From the NCBI GenBank assembly GCA_006384855.1, contig VCJN01000299.1:1-64000 (forward strand): DNA of 64,000 nt, written 5' to 3'. A program made the position numbers and the translations under genes. Source of the stretch: Tetraselmis striata. Lineage: Eukaryota > Chlorophyta > Chlorodendrophyceae > Chlorodendrales > Chlorodendraceae. Shown piece after piece: positions 1 through 9,025 of the stretch (position 1 is the stretch's first letter; each line of letters begins with the position of its first letter). The notes beneath the pieces were generated by a model. That model had not been told where the DNA came from and made no database searches. It worked only from the letters and a program-made list of their open reading frames with translations.

Positions 1-3
1 AAA

Positions 4-291
4 AGCTGGCACAAGCGACGCATCTCCTCGCCCGCCGCCAACGAGTCGCAGCCGCCCTCAAAAGAAGCGACACACGTCGCCAAGGTGGTCGGCCTTGCTG
101 CGACATAATGTTGTTGTCCACCTTTGCATTTTTATGGCTTGCTACTTATGTCGCCATCGCGCGTTCAACCTACCCACATCCCCCCGACTGCTAGCTGCAC
201 GAGCGACGTACCCCCTCGCCTTGCTGCCGCATAGTCGCAACAGGCCTCAAAAGAAGCGACGCCAGTCGCAAGGTGGGCGGCCTTGCTGCAA
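4..291. repeat. Two diverged direct copies of a ~100-bp repeat
   Basis: A unit at about 4-108 recurs at about 192-291. Both contain the words cctcaaaagaagcgac and cggccttgctgc, separated by similar sequence. No gene is seen in 1-1150; the open frames there are short, overlap on both strands and match nothing I recognise. Confidence 0.6.
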
Positions 292-1149
292 TGTATCCGT
301 TGGTTCAACCGCAGGTGACTGCTACCTGCACGCGGAAATTGTTTGAGGAGGGGCATCATACCTTTGTAGCCGCCGAGGCATACAAGAACCGCCAATTAGT
401 AGAGAGGCCTGAGATTACCGACTTGACCGCTTTGTAGTCGGCATATTCAGTGTGGCCGTCTTCGGCAGGAAGCCAGTGACCGAAATGGTGTGGCTGCACC
501 TCAGCCCCAGCCGGGGTGGGCCGTGTGGCCCCTGTAACTGCCGTGTCGGAACGCTTAGCGCTGCCTTGCATACCGGGGCTGCCTGCGGCACCCTCTTCAG
601 ACGCCACTACTTCGGCCAAAGACGCAGGGGGGCGCTGGCCACCCCCCCTTAACGACTCTTCCAAGGTCGCAACATCACGCAAGGCTGCCCCACGCGAGGA
701 GACGGGCATACCCGACGGCAAACCCGATACAACTTGTTGCCATCTCGAGAACTTCCCTACTCAACATTCCCTCATGATCTTGAATGAGTTCCCGCACCTC
801 CCCAAGTGCAGCGCGAAGTTCGTGTATAGCCCGCAATGGGGAACCCATACTGACCCCGCAGCCCTACTTCCTACTTGTTTCAGCGAGAACTGTTAGACAG
901 GTGTGGGAGGCGGAGAGCTGCCTCGACTTCGCGGCAACCTACCTACCTACCTACCTTCGGAGAACCTGCCTCGACCCGCCGCCTTTGCCTCGTTCCGCCG
1001 CCACCAAGTGATCATGTACTTTGTGCCAGTACACGCGAACCCTAAAAACCTGCACAGGGTTTAAAGCTAGGAAATTGTCCCATTTTCAGTGAGTCATAAG
1101 TGAAGTATAGTGGCCTCTACCGTTTACGCTATAATCTTGTCCCATTCCC

Positions 1150-2540
1150 CGACTTGGCCTACGCATGTTGTCCTACGTGGTCGATGTCATATTTCTAGCT
1201 CGGACTCAGGCTGAGGCAATCTGGCAACGCGAATATATCGAACGCCACCCCTCGGGGTTTGGTCTATTGCGCAACCCCAACCAGGGCGTTTGTGAGCCCA
1301 CTCAGAAGTTCGTGGACCCGGGGTTAGAAATTGACACGTCGGGATCGCCTCCTCTTCGTGCGCCCGCTGAGAAACTCGTTGGCATTGCTCGCGCGGCCAA
1401 ACGCCTTATCCAACGAGCGAAACGCGATCGTCGGTGGATGCATGCTCGCGAGTTGGCCGCTCTCGCGGGCAAGTGCCAGTTTCTCTACTTGGCCATCGCC
1501 CCTGCCCGTTTCTGCCTCCGTGAGCTGCATTATGCACATGTGCTCAAGACTCGCGACTCTCGGTCCGACCGCGTCAAGCTCACCCGCCAGCTCGAACGTG
1601 ATATGCAATGGTGGGTGGGCGTGCCCACCCAACACAACGGCCGCCCCATTAACGGCCCCGTCGAAACCGGTTACATGCACGTCGACAGTTCGTCGTACGG
1701 TTGGGTGCCGTTCTGAATGAACACCATGAGGCTCGGGATTGTTGGTACGATGATGACCGTTCTACGCACAGTACCTTGAAAGAGCTCAAAGCAGTCTATT
1801 TGGCTATCGAGTCCTTCCTCCCCATGCTCCGTGACCGTCACATCCGCTTGCACGAGGATAACCGAGCGATTGTCGGCGTCGTCACCAACCTCACCTCTCG
1901 CTCTCCGCGCCTCATGGCCGAGCTAAGCAAAACATGGTACCTCATGGACACGCACGGCATTACCCTTTCCGTGCGCTACATCCGTTATGCTGCAAATATC
2001 TGGGCAGACCGCCTCAATCGCGAGTTTGGCTGCGACGACTGGCAGTTCAACCCTCGTTGATTCGCCTAGGTCACTTCTAAGTGGGGCGCCTGCACTATCG
2101 ACCGCTTCGCAACGTCCGAAAACGCCCTCCTCTCCTGCTACAACGCCCGTTGACGTGACCCGCGGTGCGAGGCCGTCGACATCCTGCGCCTCTGCTCCGA
2201 CGCCGCATGGCGTTGCGAACGTAAATTGTGTACCCCTCCCGGGAACCTCATCGGCGATCTTGTCTCCAAATTGGAGTCCAGCGGCGCCCCAGCCACTGTC
2301 ATTGTTCCCTACTTGCCTGACAAAGCTTGGCACCAGCTCCTCTCGGAGATGTGCTCCGACATGCGCTCTTGAAAGCCGCGCCACGACCTCTTCATTCTTG
2401 GCCTTACTGGCGACCGCTTTCGTCCCGTTGGTGCACCCCTCTGGCCTGTCGTCGCCTTCAACAACATTCCCGCAGGTGATCCCTGCCCGTGGCCTGCTGC
2501 GCCCGGCATTCTCTAGTCGGCAAACCAGCCCTTCCTTGTG
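1150..2540 (+). mobile_element. DIRS-like tyrosine-recombinase retrotransposon fossil (copy A)
   Basis: The translated sequence resembles the end of the reverse transcriptase, the RNase H region (segment HVDSSSYGW) and the following pol C-terminal part of DIRS/PAT-type elements. It is closely related to the minus-strand copy at 46.3-47.7 kb (shared words such as RTQAEAIWQR and LAALAGKCQFLYLAIAPARF). The copy starts inside the reverse transcriptase and is broken, with a few breaks. No tyrosine recombinase was recognised in this copy. Assignment to the DIRS group rests on the RT-RNase H type and on the related copy at 23-25 kb that carries a recombinase. Confidence 0.75.
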
Positions 2541-2593
2541 AAATGTTCTAAACTAGTTTATGTGGTTTCTCTAACTGTACGGGATAGCCCTGG

Positions 2594-2712
2594 CGCGGCG
2601 CCCGTAGCGCGCACATGATTGCGGGGCCCGGTCAGGGCCACCGCCTGCCACCACGGCGGATCGACCGATCACTCTCCTTTGCTGTGGCACGCTCCATCGA
2701 GCGCACCACAGC
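2594..2712 (+). repeat. Terminal-type repeat of the DIRS-like family, 3' of copy A
   Basis: This stretch (gtcagggccacc, then ctcctttgctgtggcacgct) recurs in the opposite genomic orientation at 48437-48571, upstream of the minus-strand copy B. Relative to the elements both copies point the same way, one at a 3' end and one at a 5' end, as expected for direct or split direct terminal repeats. The two copies diverge abruptly after the word accacagc. About 250 bases downstream (2720-2970) show nothing recognisable. Confidence 0.6.
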
Positions 2713-2978
2713 CCGCTCACCCTCCATGGCTGTGGGCTTGATTGCCTGCAAATTCCTGATTATCACCACATGTAACCAGACATGGCCGCCTTCTTTGACA
2801 TTCTGCGGCCAACAAGGAAACCAGACGTTCAGCTTGACGTTTTTTCACTCGCTGATCGTAAATCTGCATGCGTCACAAACGAAGCAATCACATGTCAGTA
2901 GCCGGACTACAACAATGTATTGACAAGAATAAACGCGCAGCGACTATCTGTATCTATATCTAGGACGTGCCTCGTTGT

Positions 2979-3378
2979 TTGTCCGCCCGGTAGAGCGGTG
3001 GTCTCCTACTGCCGCTCAGGAGGTTCCCGGATCGATTCCCGGCTCTGCCATTTCAAGGCAATATCGACCGGCCGTGTCCCTGGTTTATGTATTATCCGGT
3101 TGATGCATTAGCCCTTCTGGGTTCAGATGAGGCAACGGTCCAATAGCACCATGCCAATTTGCTTGATGACTATAACGGAGCGTCGCCTACCCAAGGCTTT
3201 CCGTAACTGGATCGCTGCCTAAACGGCCGTCGTAGAGACGCTGCAAGGGTTTCACTGGTGCCGGTCCTGTCTCGGGGACGAAACAAAAAGCACCATGCTA
3301 GACCCACGACGACTGCAGTTGGCGCACGAATTCAAATGCTAGGGCGGCTTCGGCCGATGACCCGGGCGGCCCACCTTG
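2979..3378 (+). mobile_element. tRNA-derived SINE, interrupted by a LINE tail
   Basis: The head reads like the body of a tRNA: ggtagagcggtggtctcc corresponds to the end of the D arm and the anticodon arm, and cggatcgattcccggctctg to the T arm and acceptor. These would include pol III box A and box B type promoter words. The body then has gatgcattagccctt, gaggcaa, ctgcagttggcg and ggcggcttcggc, which recur in the same order at 59.5-59.8 kb and, without the tRNA head, at 50.0 kb. The copy is split at about 3145 by a 134-bp insertion. It is not a functional tRNA gene, since no acceptor stem can be closed. Confidence 0.7.
3155..3288 (+). mobile_element. 5'-truncated LINE 3' end inserted in the SINE
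   Basis: The 134 bp begin caatttgcttgatgac and end ggggacgaaacaaaaa. They match, in the opposite orientation, the 3' untranslated part of the decayed LINE ending near 3431 and of the LINE scrap at 56.9 kb. The insert is flanked by a perfect 10-bp target-site duplication agcaccatgc (3145-3154 and 3289-3298) and ends in an A-rich tail, the hallmarks of target-primed reverse transcription. Removing it restores the SINE order seen in the copies at 50.0 and 59.7 kb. Confidence 0.8.
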
Positions 3379-5590
3379 ACTTTAGCGATGCTATATCGAT
3401 ATATGTAAAGTAAAAGTAAAACCTACCGCGGTATTTGTTTTTTGCCTCCGGGACAGGACTGCCACTAATGAAACCCTTGCAGCGTGTCGACGATGACGGC
3501 CGTTTAGGCAGCGATCCAGTTACGGAAAGCCATGGGTAGGCGACGCTCCGTTACCCCCGTCCTATCCTAACCAAATAGCGATCCTGACTAATTTTGTAAC
3601 CCGTACATGAAAAGATCGTGGCCGTAGGATCCTTGATGACGTCAGTACTCGTTAATAATACGGTCCAGATCCCATAGTGATTTGGGAAACCAAATCGTTA
3701 TTTGGTCATCGCGGGTGTTCGGATTGGTGGTCAAATCACGAGGCTCCAGTAATTCGGACCTTAGCGAGTGACGAAATCACTCGCGTTTCCTATTTGGTCG
3801 CGTAACGGTCGGAAGAGCCCCAACCCGCGGAGCAAAGCATTTCGGGAGTGCGATACATGTGCGCAACAAAAAAAGCAATGTGAGGGAGGGCCCGACGCCA
3901 TAACTGGAAAATTTTCCCATTCCCGGTAAAATCCAGGGCGCCGTGAAGGGAGGGGGGGACCTCGCCCAAAATAAAGGCAATTAAGTCCTCATGTGTTGAC
4001 GCAATAACCCAACTACTAACAAAATCCTTGAACTCCGGAACTAACAACCCAAAATTATGACGGTGATACCCCCACAGCGGGCACTCCACCAACATATGTT
4101 CGATAGTCTCAGATTCACCATCGCCACATGCATGGCAGTGTTCAAGGAACCGCTCAGGCATGGCATGAATACGGGCCAATCGGCGGGCAGTGGGAAATAC
4201 TCGGGTGCGTAATTGTATCATAATGTGCAACCCGGCCACAACCCCCGCGAGGCCACCCACACCGTACTGTGGCAACGGGTTTGACGCCTAAGACGCCTGG
4301 ACATATATACCCCAGCTTTTAGTGCGTGCTAACGATGACGACGATTCGTAACGCGCCCACACCGATGCCTTCACTAGTTTAGCGGCATCGCGCGCGGCTA
4401 GTGACCTCCACTCAAGTGGAAGGTGCGCCCCCTCAGCTAGCCCTATACGTGCGCCCTAGCTAGTCGATCTAACCACCGCACAGTCCCCGATGTCCACGTG
4501 TTAGGGCGCGCCCGACTTGGCCGATCTACTAAATGGGTTATACATGTATTCAAGTCGGATGCTTTAAGGAACGCCCGAGCCCGTGCCGCAGCGGCCGTAG
4601 CCTCTATGCATGGGCGCAATATCCATTCCCGCATCATCGGTGCAATGGCCACTCCAGGGGAGTTATTACCCAACCCAATGAGGCACCGCAAGCACTGATT
4701 GAGTACGGTTTGTAGTTTATTTCTGCCGCTAGTGCTATCCATGCCCCATACTTCGCACCCGTAAGTTAAAACCGGCAGTACACAGGATTCAAAGAGAGAG
4801 AGACGCACATTATGTCAACATGAATTATGTCCCGTCCACCGACAAATACCAAATCGAGCGCCTCAATGGCGCGTTTACCCTTCTTACCCCGGTCGTCTAC
4901 TATGTGCCGCATGCCGAAATCCGAGTTACTAACCGTACCCAAATAACTATATTCATTTACAACCGGTACCCGTTCCTCCCCAAGTTGCCATCGGGCAGCT
5001 TGTTCGCGTAGCGCGGTCTCGTCGGAATATCGGCCTATGCTTTCACCCCACACTTAAGTACCCCAAACCCCATGAAATGGTCCTCCGCCCATTGCGAGAA
5101 GTGGGCAAACATTGCATGCATGTTATTGAACGAGCCTGTGATACCAACAGCGTCGTCCGCGCGCGTATAATTGACCTGGCACCCTTAGTGGTTGCCTTGC
5201 CGCTAATGTGTCGGTGCACCCTAGATGTTCGACCCCATCGAATATATCGTTAATAAATATGTTAAATAGGATGGGGGAAGCGGGGCATCCCTGTCGGAGG
5301 CCACGCTTTATTGGTATGGGGTCTGATAGTGTTCCCGGGGCCACCCCCGTCTTGACCCGTACCATACTATCCCTGTATAAAATTTTAATGAAGGTAAGGA
5401 TGTGACCCGTAGGTAACTCCTATGGCTTGTATTTTTGGGAATAAAAGCTCATGAGGTACGGTGTCATATGCCTTCCTGAAGTCAATAAAACCCGCGCACG
5501 TGGGTATACCTGCCGCGCCGCGATATCGAACAAGTTGGCGACTTGCATCGGGGCATGGGGTCCTCGTCATTCCGCATAAAACCCGCTTGC

Positions 5591-7692
5591 CAACGGCGGA
5601 TTATCCCTTTAGCTTGGCAGACGTTCTAAGGCAACTCAAGCAGCACGTGGCGGCGGGGCCCTCAGGCATGCGCAACGAGTATCTCCGCTGCTTGGTGGGC
5701 GAATACGCCCCGGCGTCCGGGCCCGCGGCAGTCCGCGCCATGTCGGAGGTTGCCTCCATGTACCTCCAAGGCCGCATGCCCGGGTGGTTCAACCGGCTCT
5801 TCGCCTCTGCTAGGCTCGTGGCACCTGTCAAGAAGCTAGGCGAGGGGAGGGCCCCGGACGTGCGGCCTGTGGCAGTCGGGGAGGCGGAGCGGCGCGCAGC
5901 GGAGCGGGCAGTGGTTGACAACATGAAGGAGGCATACGTGTCGGTGCTCGCTCCATCTCAGCTCGGCGTTGGCATTCCCGCGGGCGACTCTGTGCTCATC
6001 CACGGCGTCCGGCTAATCGCCGAGAAGCTTGGCCCACGTGCCGTCATCGTCCACACAGACCTTCGCAACGCTTACAACGAGGCATGGCGCCGCACCATCA
6101 TCCAGCGCCACATCGATTGCTCTCCACTACACCCTGTCATCCCTGCGCTTCTAGCCTCCCTCTCCACGGACTCGTATCTGGTCGTGGACGACCGGTCCGC
6201 CCCTCTGCGGTCGGAGGACGGCGTGCAACAGGGCGCACCTTTGGCCACGACTTCCTTTTGCGTCGCGATTCACCCCGAGGTGCAGCAGTGTGATACCACG
6301 TTGGAGGTCAATGACGGGGCGGCGCGCTTCAACGCCGACGATGGAATTTTGGTGGGCCTTCCGGAGCACGTTTGGCCGGCTCTTCACGCCTTCCGCACGT
6401 CCATCAAGGCGTCCGTGGGGCTTGAGGTGCGCTTCGACAAGATGCAGGCGTACAGCGCAGACATGGAGGCGGCGCGGCGTGAGGCTCCGGCCGACATCGA
6501 GTGGCCAGAGCTAGATGGCCATCACGGCATCGCGGTCCTCAACGTGCCGCTCGGATCGCGAGAGTATGTGCAGGCGTACATGCGCGGCAAGGCGGAGGAG
6601 CTACGAGAGGAGGTGGACGCTAGCCTGAGCAAGCTTCTGTCTGCCAAGCCCAGCCGTCGGGAACGGATCTTGTTCAACCAGCTCGACGCGGCGTCAGGCA
6701 TGTGGACAGTGGCCATCCCCACCGCGCGGACAGCCATGACTCCGCATGAGCTGCGAGAGGTCGCTGCCGGGTACTTCTTTCTGCCTAGCCCGTGCTTGGC
6801 CCCGGTGGTTGGGTGCCAGATTATTCTGCCCTCGACGGAGCACAACCCCGTCATTGTTGATCTATACGGCGACGCGCTCATGAACCTCCCGGCGCCGGGA
6901 GACGCTCACTGGCGTGTACAGCACGACGCTATCGCAGATGCCTTCCGCGATCACTGTGTTCACGACCTAGGTATCGCGGTACGGCGGGAGGTGGATGACT
7001 TGTTCCAGCAGGCAGTGCCTCTCGGCAACACCGTACCCCGGGATGAACTCAAGGACCTAGTGCCGGACGCAGAGCTCTCCCTTCCGGTGTTCAACGTCGT
7101 GACCGGGAGCTATGATCCCCGGAGCTTGAAGTCCACGCTGCTAGAGTTCAAGACTATGCGGTACGGGGTCAAGTACACTTCGGTGCCCCGGGCCACAGCT
7201 GTGGATCGGTTTGAGCGCTCCCTGTTGGGCGACATACAACGGGGGTTGGCTGCGCGGGACGCGGCGTGGCACAACACAGAGCCCGGACAGAAGGGTCCTC
7301 TTCGAGACATCCTGGATATGTCGGAGTACACGGGCATGGTCTTCGGCACAGTGGGTGAGGTGAGCAAGGGGGTGCACCGCACAGTGCGTGGTATCGCATG
7401 CTTGGCTGCGGACCAGGGTGCCCTCTCATCGCGGGGCACTCGGTGCATCACCCGGGCTCACCAGGAGGCCTTGCTCGCAAGAGATTTCCTCGGGGTCCTG
7501 AGCTTGGTGGCCGCTCGAGAGCGTGCTCGCTGCCTCATCAGACGGCGCAGATTCGTCTCCCATCCCGTTGCTGAAGCTGCACAGCACGTCCGAGGATCAC
7601 CTACACACACACGTGCTCGCGTGGCCCGGACTCTGAACCGTGTGCGCATCACTCATCCATCCCGCCTTATGCGGGATGCGGGCCGCTTTTAG
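5591..7692 (+). CDS. Reverse transcriptase with unusual NADD motif and possible C-terminal nuclease
   Basis: About 700 codons are open. The open frame continues upstream to 5461, but that part is antisense LINE and not native. The reverse-transcriptase signatures are AAGPSGMRNEYL, DVRPVAVGEAERR, SQLGVGIPAGDS (seen in a family of non-LTR-like RTs), motif A HTDLRNAYNEAW with Asp at 6058-6060, motif B GVQQGAPL at 6220-6240, and motif C FNADDG with the Asp pair at 6337-6342. Motif C has Asn where Tyr or Phe usually precedes the ADD. A C-terminal region (7081-7560) holds YD at 7111-7116 and LLEFK at 7138-7152, spaced like a PD-(D/E)xK nuclease core, then helices ending in GVLSLVAARERARCLI. I recall similar C-terminal patterns in unclassified algal and protist RT proteins; the nuclease reading is inference. 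No native start codon is assignable because the copy is truncated. Confidence 0.8.
7658..7678 (+). other. Hairpin at the 3' end of the RT element
   Basis: catcccgc and gcgggatg form a perfect 8-bp stem around the loop cttat, 17 bases before the right target-site duplication. It lies inside the last codons of the RT. Position and lack of a 3' tail suggest it could be the RNA structure recognised at priming; this is inference. Confidence 0.45.
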
Positions 7693-8150
7693 GCGGCTTG
7701 CTGTGTTGATTTTCTAATTCTGGGGAACTGCCCTTTTTGTAATTCACACCAGTACTGGCAAGGGTTGGGTAATGACGGTCATAAAGAGTTTCATAGCGGC
7801 ACCCATTATCGAAATACCCCTATAATTGTCCATAACCGTCTAGTCGCCTTTCTCTGGCACCGATACCATGGCCGAGCTACGCCATTGCTGGGGGATATAT
7901 ATGCCTGTAGTTCTTGGTCCATATCCCTTTAATTAAGGCCAGCAAGGCGTTTTGCCAAAACGGCTATTCGGGGCGTATATCGACAATTCCTCCGCAGTAA
8001 TCCCATCCTGCCCCTCACCTGGCCTTATTATTATTAAACGCCTAAGAGCCTCGGCTACTTCCTCAGAGGATATATGCCCATTAATACTTACATGAGCTAG
8101 CAGCAGAAGGCGATATCGGAAATCACCAAAATAAAAGGCAATCAGAAAGG

Positions 8151-9025
8151 TCTTCTACAGCGACTGCGGGGTGGAAGCAGTAACATGAGAAGACGCAGAG
8201 TGGGCACGAGCACACGCATCAGACTTGGCCATCTGATGCCCATATATGCCCATTAATCCCGCTATTATTTAGTGTGGTATTATCAGGTGCATCATGTGAA
8301 CTGATTTTTGTGCTGCTCCGCCTGGTGATTGTAGATAGAAGGGGTAATAGCGACTTTATGCCACGACAGCGCGGGGCTGGCTGTGTCCATCGCTTCGCCT
8401 CGTCATCGCCATCCGGCCTCCGCGCGCGTCGCTGCTCCGCCTGACTACGGTGGGCTCACGGGGCGCTAATGGTGGTAGCAACGGAGAACCTCGCCGATAA
8501 ACGCGAACCGCCTCGTCTCATACCGCCGACAGAAACGACATTCACAATCCCCGTCAGGCGGAAGCTGGAGCCTCTGCCAACCCCCCTCCCCCAATCCGAT
8601 CCTTCGTTCAAGCCATGGCTTTGCGTCTTTCTTCCCCGGCGGGCCGCGGCCTGCTGCGCCTGGCAGGCGGGCGGCCAGCTCCCTCCGCGTCCGGGCTCCT
8701 CCGCCTCGCGCCCTCCGCGGCGGACGACTCACTCGCCAACGGCAGCGCCCCCGCAGCCGCCCGGACACCGTCCCGGGTGCACCCTGCCGCCCGCTCTCCA
8801 CTCCTCCCGGAAACCTGCATACCCAAACCTCCCCGCGACCCTGTGCGCCGGCTCGCCGCCCCTCGGCGGACATCTCGTAGACATCTCAAGGCGCCTCCCA
8901 GCTGCGAGCAGCGACGAGGACAATCCGCTCACAACAAAACCCCATAGTACCAAACTCTAAAGTCTGCCCAGTCGGCGGCGAATAACCCTGAAGATACCCC
9001 TCTAGCTCCCAACGGCGCTCGCACC
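8151..9025 (+). promoter_or_regulatory. Upstream region of clpX
   Basis: Between the LINE and the chosen clpX start lies GC-rich sequence with no confident gene. An ATG at 8615 opens a frame beginning MALRLSSPAGRGLLRL, which also looks like an organelle presequence and stops at 8947. It could be an alternative first exon or a uORF. No TATA-like or other promoter element could be called with confidence. Confidence 0.3.

Larger units (their letters stand above)
5591..7695 (+). mobile_element. Young non-LTR-type retroelement inserted in the LINE
   Basis: A 2105-bp block interrupts the minus-strand LINE exactly between its codons for ..TQQA and GFMRN.. and is bounded by a 6-bp direct repeat gcttgc (5585-5590 and 7696-7701). 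It holds one uninterrupted reading frame over essentially its whole length, in contrast to the decayed host LINE, so it is much younger. The 5' end begins within the reverse-transcriptase domain, so the copy is probably 5'-truncated as usual for target-primed insertions. The 3' end falls three bases after the stop codon, with a hairpin just before it and no poly(A). Confidence 0.75.
3431..8150 (-). mobile_element. Decayed LINE with reverse transcriptase, split by a younger insertion
   Basis: On the minus strand the pieces of one non-LTR reverse transcriptase appear in order. At 8085-7741 there is GEGQDGITAEE, then WRSSAMVSVPEKGD and NYRGISIMGAAMK. At 5585-5385 there is QAGFMRN and GFIDFRKAYDTVPHELL. 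At 5365-5123 there is RQGCPASPILFNIFIND and a catalytic ADD (NYTRADDAVG, near 5150-5175). Thumb and connection regions follow at 5050-4440. A C-terminal zinc-finger-like region lies at 4275-3790 (CHACGD...HMLVECP). The pieces lie in different frames, so at least four frame changes or losses have accumulated and the copy is inactive. The 3' UTR runs to about 3431. No endonuclease domain was recognised upstream of 8150. The gap 5585-7741 is the insertion described separately. Confidence 0.85.

Noticed and set aside
2979-3055. A tRNA gene
   Set aside because: The D-arm, anticodon-arm and T-arm words are tRNA-like, but the acceptor stem cannot be paired and the sequence continues into a body shared with other SINE copies.
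3175-3553. Long terminal inverted repeats suggesting a MITE or DNA transposon
   Set aside because: The two arms are the same LINE 3' UTR from two different insertions in opposite orientation. One has its own 10-bp target duplication inside a SINE; the other is the end of the minus-strand LINE.
5461-5590. The first 43 codons of the 743-codon RT frame as its native N-terminus
   Set aside because: This part is antisense LINE sequence outside the left target duplication; the open frame through it is accidental.
8615-8947. Start of clpX at the ATG at 8615
   Set aside because: Its presequence-like frame ends in a stop before any donor that would join the second exon in phase, whereas 9026-9100 joins 9290 in phase 0. 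Kept only as a possible alternative first exon.
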